From the NCBI GenBank assembly GCA_036881885.1, contig JBAJNL010000015.1, positions 1-28,914 of the forward strand: DNA of 28,914 nucleotides. The letters run 5' to 3'. The position numbers and the translations under genes were made by a program. The number at the start of each line of letters is the position of its first letter. Position 1 is the stretch's first letter. The notes beneath the pieces were generated by a model. It was not told where the DNA came from. It ran no database searches and saw nothing but the letters and a program-made list of their open reading frames with translations. Of this stretch, positions 24,914 through 28,914 are shown in pieces. Source of the DNA: JBAJNL01 sp036881885. Lineage in GTDB: Bacteria > Pseudomonadota > Alphaproteobacteria > Holosporales > Hepatobacteraceae.

Positions 24914-25086
24914 AGTTGTCGAACTTTTACACACATACGTTTCAAAAAAACGATCGGCACGCCACATCTGTTACAAAAGCACTTTTAAAAAAAATACAAA
25001 ACAATAAATTATACAATAAAAACCATTGAACTCCTTGTTTTTATTGGTTATTAATTGCTTAATATTTTCATATTGAGCAACAAATA

Positions 25087-26610
25087 ATGCACCATATTGT
25101 CAAAATTGTTTGTCTTTCTTTTCTGATCGCCGTTACCACATGGCCACTTGTGGCCACATCTCCCAAAGACCCCCCCACCTTACAAACAAGCGCCCGTTCT
25201 GAAAGCACCACCCCCTCTGCCGCAAGTGCAACACCTTCTCACACACCCCAAGCCGCATCACTTTCTGTGCAAGAGGCGCGCAAAAGATTTTTAGAACAAC
25301 CCATATCCGTTTCACGCAAGGACAGGTTGAAGATCGCCACCAACCTTCAGACCGCCTTCAAGGCTTGTCAGGGTGTCTATCACAATGATTTGGCAATCCA
25401 CTCTCCCACAGAGCTCAATTTTGATTTTCTGATCAGCTCCCCTGACCTTGCAAACCAGGGAACAGGTGAGGCCGAGGGATGGTCATTTCATCTGGATCCC
25501 AATGATACAAAATCGATTCAAGATACCTTTTACTACCTTACAGCCACCTTGCCCCACATGTTTCCCAATCTGAAGCGACTGTCCTTTCACTTTCTGCAAT
25601 CAGCATCTGCTTTTGCACTTCAGGGGGATGGCGCTTTTTTTCCTCTTTTCAGAAAGCTTTCTTCTATTCACTTGCATGGCTGCCTTTTTAACGCGCAAAT
25701 GGCACATAATATCGGTCGGTGCGAAAACCTTAAACACCTCACCTTGGGGGCCACCACAACGTTAACGCCTGGATGCCTGGCACCGCTTAATCAGATTCAA
25801 AAACTGGTTTTAGCGTGTGATCTGTTGCCAGAAAATGCCCCAGAACTTGCATCGCTCACAAACCTTCGCACGATAAAAGGCTTGTACCTTAATGGACACA
25901 TGGGCTTAACAGCGACATGCTTACCTCTATCACTCACGTCCCTTCATATCGCTTTTGTGGATGAGGAAAGCGCACAAGGACTTGGCAGTCTGCAAGGCTT
26001 AAAAACAGTCCACCTACGCGGCATCAACCAAGCTGTGGTTGAACAGCTTCAAAGGACGCCATCTCTTAAAACGCTTTGTCTTGACGATAAAGCTATAGCG
26101 CCTGTTAAGTTCACACCCCTTAACGCGTCTAACCTGCGCGTTTTAAAATTTCCCTTTTCTGACAATATGGCATCATGGCTCGGTGTGATTCCGTGCTATG
26201 CCAACCTGCGACATTTGCAAATTCATGAGCAAATGCCAGCAAACGTTGCGCTTCGCACCCTTTTACAAAGCGCCCACGCTCTTGAAACCCTCGCTTTACA
26301 AAAACCTCTCACAGAAGATGACATGCATTATCTTACATCGGATTCACTACCGTGCCTGCGCCAAGTCACTTTGGAACATTGCGGTTTAACAGACAGCTTG
26401 CTTGCAATTTTTCAAGGAAACACCCGCTTCAAAAAGCTTTTTTTATCAAATAATCTGCTGACCGATGCCTGCCAAGAAACGCTGATGTCACTTAAGGGGT
26501 TAATCAAGCTACATCTTTCAAGAAATGCTTTTTCAAGCCAAGTAATACAAGAGCTTAAAAACGCGCTACCCACAACAAACATCATTACTTCTGTGACAAC
26601 CTATGTATAA
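25087..26610 (+). CDS. secreted leucine-rich-repeat protein
   Basis: Residues 1-24 are a signal peptide (MHHIVKIVCLSFLIAVTTWP then LVA), followed by a Ser/Thr/Pro-rich linker to about residue 58. From about residue 150 to the end are irregular leucine-rich repeats such as FPNLKRLSFHFL, CENLKHLTLGA, LKTVHLRGI, LKTLCLDDKA, LRVLKFPF, LRHLQIHE and KGLIKLHLSRNAFSS. No catalytic domain is seen; length 507. LRR proteins exported by intracellular bacteria often bind host proteins, so a host-interaction role is inferred. It is preceded by a 173-base AT-rich gap with no gene and no strong ribosome site. Confidence 0.8.
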   Translation: MHHIVKIVCLSFLIAVTTWPLVATSPKDPPTLQTSARSESTTPSAASATPSHTPQAASLSVQEARKRFLEQPISVSRKDRLKIATNLQTAFKACQGVYHNDLAIHSPTELNFDFLISSPDLANQGTGEAEGWSFHLDPNDTKSIQDTFYYLTATLPHMFPNLKRLSFHFLQSASAFALQGDGAFFPLFRKLSSIHLHGCLFNAQMAHNIGRCENLKHLTLGATTTLTPGCLAPLNQIQKLVLACDLLPENAPELASLTNLRTIKGLYLNGHMGLTATCLPLSLTSLHIAFVDEESAQGLGSLQGLKTVHLRGINQAVVEQLQRTPSLKTLCLDDKAIAPVKFTPLNASNLRVLKFPFSDNMASWLGVIPCYANLRHLQIHEQMPANVALRTLLQSAHALETLALQKPLTEDDMHYLTSDSLPCLRQVTLEHCGLTDSLLAIFQGNTRFKKLFLSNNLLTDACQETLMSLKGLIKLHLSRNAFSSQVIQELKNALPTTNIITSVTTYV

Positions 26611-26638
26611 CGCAACTCTGTCTATATTATTATTTTTA

Positions 26639-26667
26639 TTGACAAAGTTTATCTTTTGACTTAACAA
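26639..26667 (+). promoter_or_regulatory. candidate promoter of the Rpn-like gene
   Basis: TTGACA and TAACAA are separated by 17 bases in the AT-rich gap between the LRR gene and the Rpn-like gene, about 42 bases before the start codon. The sequence fits a sigma-70 promoter. Confidence 0.4.
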
Positions 26668-26708
26668 ACAATTGATTTGCTTGATAAATCAGCTTAAAGG
26701 TCAACGAG

Positions 26709-27752
26709 ATGATGCGTCGCTTTCGTCAAAAACAACTGAATTATATTGCCTTCTTTTTACTGGCTTTGTGTGGCGCAAATGGCTTATGGGCACCAGGGCC
26801 CGGTGATGACGAGGCCAGCGATGAAGCCAGCGCAGCCCCCACGCTAAAACGCAAAAGAAGCGATGACGAGGCAGGCCCTGCCCCTAAAGAGGCCGCGTCT
26901 TTGCAGCCAGAAAGACCGGCCAAAAAAAGACGCCGTAGCCACAAAAGTGCCGCAAGTTCACCTCAACAACTTGGTAAGCCGGTGATGAGCCGTGTGTTAG
27001 CGCTTCCCGAAGAACAGATTTATGCCGATGGCCAGCTTGATACTGGTTTTAAAAAATTGTTGCAAAACAACGCCATTTTAATGAAGTTTCTCGAGCTGTT
27101 TGTGCCCCACTGCAAAGTTGGTGTTGAAGATATTGCAACACTTGGTGGTCTTTCGGAATACACCCCTTCAGGTGACAGAACATCGCTGGAAAATTTTTAT
27201 GTTCAATTAACAGATGGGCGGCGTTTTCCCCTTAAAAAGCCTTCTGCAAGTGATACTTTGACGCTTTTTCCGCAAGGCAAAGAGTGGGACCCCAGCTTTT
27301 TTGAAACTTTTACAGATCAGCAGTGGTTTTTAGGCATTGTGCGGCATGCAAAAGATTTAACAGCCGAGCACATGGCATCGCTTAAACCTTATATAAAACA
27401 AAAGCCTTTTGTGAAATCGATGCTTCAAGTGCTGCGATACAAAAAATGGACACTAGAAGACAGGCTAGAGTATAAAAGTGAAACGTCCGAGCTGCAGCAG
27501 GTTTATGGTGCAACATTCCTGATTGCGCGCGAGCGCGCACGAGAAGAGGGATTCAAAATAGGCCTGGAAGAAGCACGCAAAGAGAGGTTAGGCACTTGGG
27601 CACAACTTATTTTGCAAGGAGCCATTACATTTGAGATCGCAAAAGAGTGTTTGAGTGCAGAGTCGGCGGCAGCATTGAAAGAATATCTGTCTGGTCGCTT
27701 AACAAAAAGTATTCGACCAAGCTCGACTGCGCCTGATTCCACCGCCTCCTAA
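26709..27752 (+). CDS. secreted Rpn/PD-(D/E)XK-like protein with basic nuclear-localisation-like clusters
   Basis: The 347 residues begin with a signal peptide (FFLLALCGANGLWA). A charged linker follows with two basic clusters, KRKR (47-50) and KKRRR (72-76). From residue 108 it resembles the Rpn family of recombination-promoting nucleases / PDDEXK transposase-like proteins: DTGFKKLLQNNAILMKFLEL near the start of the domain, and the EEGFKIGLEEARKER helix (279-293) followed by a small helical end. The middle is shorter than usual, and I cannot find the D...ExK catalytic residues, so nuclease activity may be lost. Start ATG 26709 has AAAGG 8 bases upstream. Family assignment is moderate; a nuclear target is inference. 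Confidence 0.6.
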   Translation: MMRRFRQKQLNYIAFFLLALCGANGLWAPGPGDDEASDEASAAPTLKRKRSDDEAGPAPKEAASLQPERPAKKRRRSHKSAASSPQQLGKPVMSRVLALPEEQIYADGQLDTGFKKLLQNNAILMKFLELFVPHCKVGVEDIATLGGLSEYTPSGDRTSLENFYVQLTDGRRFPLKKPSASDTLTLFPQGKEWDPSFFETFTDQQWFLGIVRHAKDLTAEHMASLKPYIKQKPFVKSMLQVLRYKKWTLEDRLEYKSETSELQQVYGATFLIARERAREEGFKIGLEEARKERLGTWAQLILQGAITFEIAKECLSAESAAALKEYLSGRLTKSIRPSSTAPDSTAS

Positions 27753-27943
27753 ACCGCTGAAAGAGCCCTCGTCATCGCGCAGATGTCGGGATATCTATGG
27801 CGATTGCGCTTCTTTTTCTTTCGTTGTTTTTTTTCTTTTAGGCGCGCGAAGGGCATTCTCCACCATCCACAAATTTAGCAAATTTTTATGCAAAATCAAG
27901 AAACAATTTATCTTCGTCATCGCGACCGGCTAACCCCTCCCTT

Positions 27944-28049
27944 GTCATCGCGAAGGCGCAGCCTGTGGCGATCCACATACAGCGCACCTGAGTTGGCTAA
28001 GGCACACGTGGATTGCCGCGTCGAAACATAAGCTTCTCCTCGCAATGAC
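27944..28049. repeat. palindromic dispersed repeat, copy 1
   Basis: Begins GTCATCGCGAAGG and ends CTCCTCGCAATGAC, near-inverted copies. Inside, GTGGCGATCCAC faces GTGGATTGCC. It can fold into one long hairpin. It belongs to the type of GTCATTGCGA / GGATTGCC palindromes scattered between genes in many bacterial genomes. It has no coding capacity. Confidence 0.75.
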
Positions 28050-28059
28050 AAACCTGACC

Positions 28060-28176
28060 GTCATCGCGAAGGCGTGCCGGTGGCGATCCACTGGCCGAGC
28101 ACCTAAAGAATATCTTTGGCGGCTAAGGCACACGATGGATTGCCACGTCGAAACATAGGTTTCTCCTCGCAATGAC
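28060..28176. repeat. palindromic dispersed repeat, copy 2
   Basis: Same ends and inner palindrome as copy 1 (GTCATCGCGAAGGCG... GGCGATCCAC... GGATTGCCACG TCGAAACATA... CTCCTCGCAATGAC), 10 bases further on and about 11 bases longer. Truncated ends (CGTCATCGCG) also occur at 27770 and 27915. The whole 27753-28259 stretch is otherwise empty of genes. Confidence 0.75.
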
Positions 28177-28259
28177 GTTTTTGAGGCATGCCATGTCACA
28201 ACAAGCTATGCTGCACAATGGCGATTGCGGGTATATCGCTGTATCGGGATAATAGGTGA

Positions 28260-28745
28260 TTAGCGTTTTGAGAACTGGAAGCGTTTTCTGGCTTTGGGTT
28301 GGCCGTACTTTTTGCGCTCAACCACACGGGCATCGCGTGTTAAAAGACCCAGTGTTTTTAACTGACCGCGCGCCTCGGGCTTGTAAAGCGATAACGCTTT
28401 GGCCAAAGCATGACGCACCGCACCAGCCTGACCCGACGGACCGCTGCCCCTCACGGTGCACAAAATCTGAAAACGACCCTCGGCCTCAAGCGCTTTAAGA
28501 GGCTGCTCCATCAAGGCACGCAAGTGATCTTGCGCAAAATAGGCGTCATGGGTCTTGCCATTGATGGTGATCGAAGAGGTTTTGTTGGAAGAGGTGCCCG
28601 ATTTGAGCCACAAACGGGCTACCGCCGACTTCCGCTTGCCTGTGGCATAAGCGCGCCCCTTGGCATCAAGCGTGACCGCTTCAGTATGACCTTTAGATGT
28701 CGTTTCAACGGTCGCCTTTAACTCTGACAGATCTTGCGTTGACAT
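28260..28745 (-). CDS. rpsI: 30S ribosomal protein S9
   Basis: Small-subunit head protein whose C-terminal Lys-Arg reaches the P-site tRNA. The 161 residues have an N-terminal extension of about 30 residues, then YATGKRKSAVARLWLKSG, VRGSGPSGQAGAVRHALAKA, LLTRDARVVERKKYGQPKAR and the diagnostic end FQFSKR. ATG 28745 follows the rplM stop directly (TAAATG), and GAGGAG within the rplM end serves as ribosome site. Confidence 0.97.
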   Translation of the reverse strand: MSTQDLSELKATVETTSKGHTEAVTLDAKGRAYATGKRKSAVARLWLKSGTSSNKTSSITINGKTHDAYFAQDHLRALMEQPLKALEAEGRFQILCTVRGSGPSGQAGAVRHALAKALSLYKPEARGQLKTLGLLTRDARVVERKKYGQPKARKRFQFSKR

Positions 28746-28914
28746 TTAGGCTCCTCGTCTTAAAACATTTTTGGTGTTGGCGGCTTTTAAATCCCACACC
28801 TCGGGGTTTTGCCCTGTGTGCGGGTGCTCGGCACCCTTATAAACTTTTAAATGACGCATCTGCTGGCGCCCCAAAGGGTTTCGCGAAATCATCCGCTCAA
28901 CAGCTTTTTGCACC
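28746..28914 (-). CDS. rplM: 50S ribosomal protein L13, C-terminal part (runs off window)
   Basis: The last 56 codons are present: VQKAVERMISRNPLGRQQMR, then HLKVYKGAEHPHTGQNPEVW and DLKAANTKNVLRRGA. The motif ERMxxRNPLGRxxMxxLKVYxGxxHPH is diagnostic of L13. rplM-rpsI is a conserved operon. Confidence 0.95.
   Translation of the reverse strand, partial: VQKAVERMISRNPLGRQQMRHLKVYKGAEHPHTGQNPEVWDLKAANTKNVLRRGA

Noticed and set aside
27945..28199. Minus-strand frame of 84 residues
   Set aside because: It lies entirely in the palindromic repeats and is an effect of their sequence.
27753..28259. CRISPR-like array
   Set aside because: The repeats are long palindromes with only two full copies and no regular short repeat-spacer pattern; no cas genes are present.

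Overview
The window looks like chromosomal DNA of an alphaproteobacterium with a host-associated, probably intracellular lifestyle. Order Holosporales or a Rickettsiales-like relative is my best guess, as inference only. The secG-pyrG-kdsA order, the tRNA-Trp-secE-nusG-rplK-rplA order and the mlaE-mlaF pair fit Alphaproteobacteria. Several Sec-signal proteins with proline-rich, WH2/acidic, leucine-rich-repeat or nuclear-localisation-like sequence fit life inside a eukaryotic cell.

Layout. 1-1213: start of an RluA/RluD-type pseudouridine synthase (minus, cut by the window edge), a possible decayed uroporphyrinogen methyltransferase tail, and an orphan plus-strand gene. 1232-4949 (minus): engB, secG, pyrG, kdsA. 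4950-5663: a non-coding stretch with two strong minus-strand terminators, a probable small RNA with its own promoter, and a short orphan coding-like tail. 5664-7628 (minus): a secreted proline-rich protein with a WH2-connector-acidic module like that of eukaryotic WASP-family Arp2/3 activators and Rickettsia RickA; this is the most striking item. 7803-10327 (plus): dnaB and alr, overlapping by 4 bases. 10386-11657 (minus): a second secreted proline-rich protein whose roughly 65-base upstream leader matches that of the WH2 gene. 11935-13454 (plus): mlaE-mlaF. 13554-15527 (minus): tRNA-Trp, secE, nusG, rplK, rplA, closed by a terminator. 15700-20561 (minus): a small CydP-like protein, cydA, cydB, an unusually long CydX, a secreted tandem-cysteine-repeat protein and pheS. 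20644-24913 (plus): pheT and lepA, the latter with a one-base frameshift near its 3' end. 25087-27752 (plus): a secreted LRR protein and a secreted Rpn/PD-(D/E)XK-like protein with two basic clusters. 27753-28259: palindromic dispersed repeats. 28260-28914 (minus): rpsI and the end of rplM.

How the genes work together. Housekeeping modules (CTP and KDO synthesis, Sec translocation, replication, cell wall D-alanine, outer-membrane lipid transport, translation, microaerobic respiration through cytochrome bd) alternate with single accessory genes for exported proteins. The two proline-rich proteins share an upstream leader, a signal peptide ending in an Ala-Pro motif, a polyproline run and a TLxERLA motif, so they are probably a co-regulated pair of secreted, host-directed proteins. 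pheS and pheT, normally adjacent, lie on opposite strands on either side of the cytochrome bd cluster.
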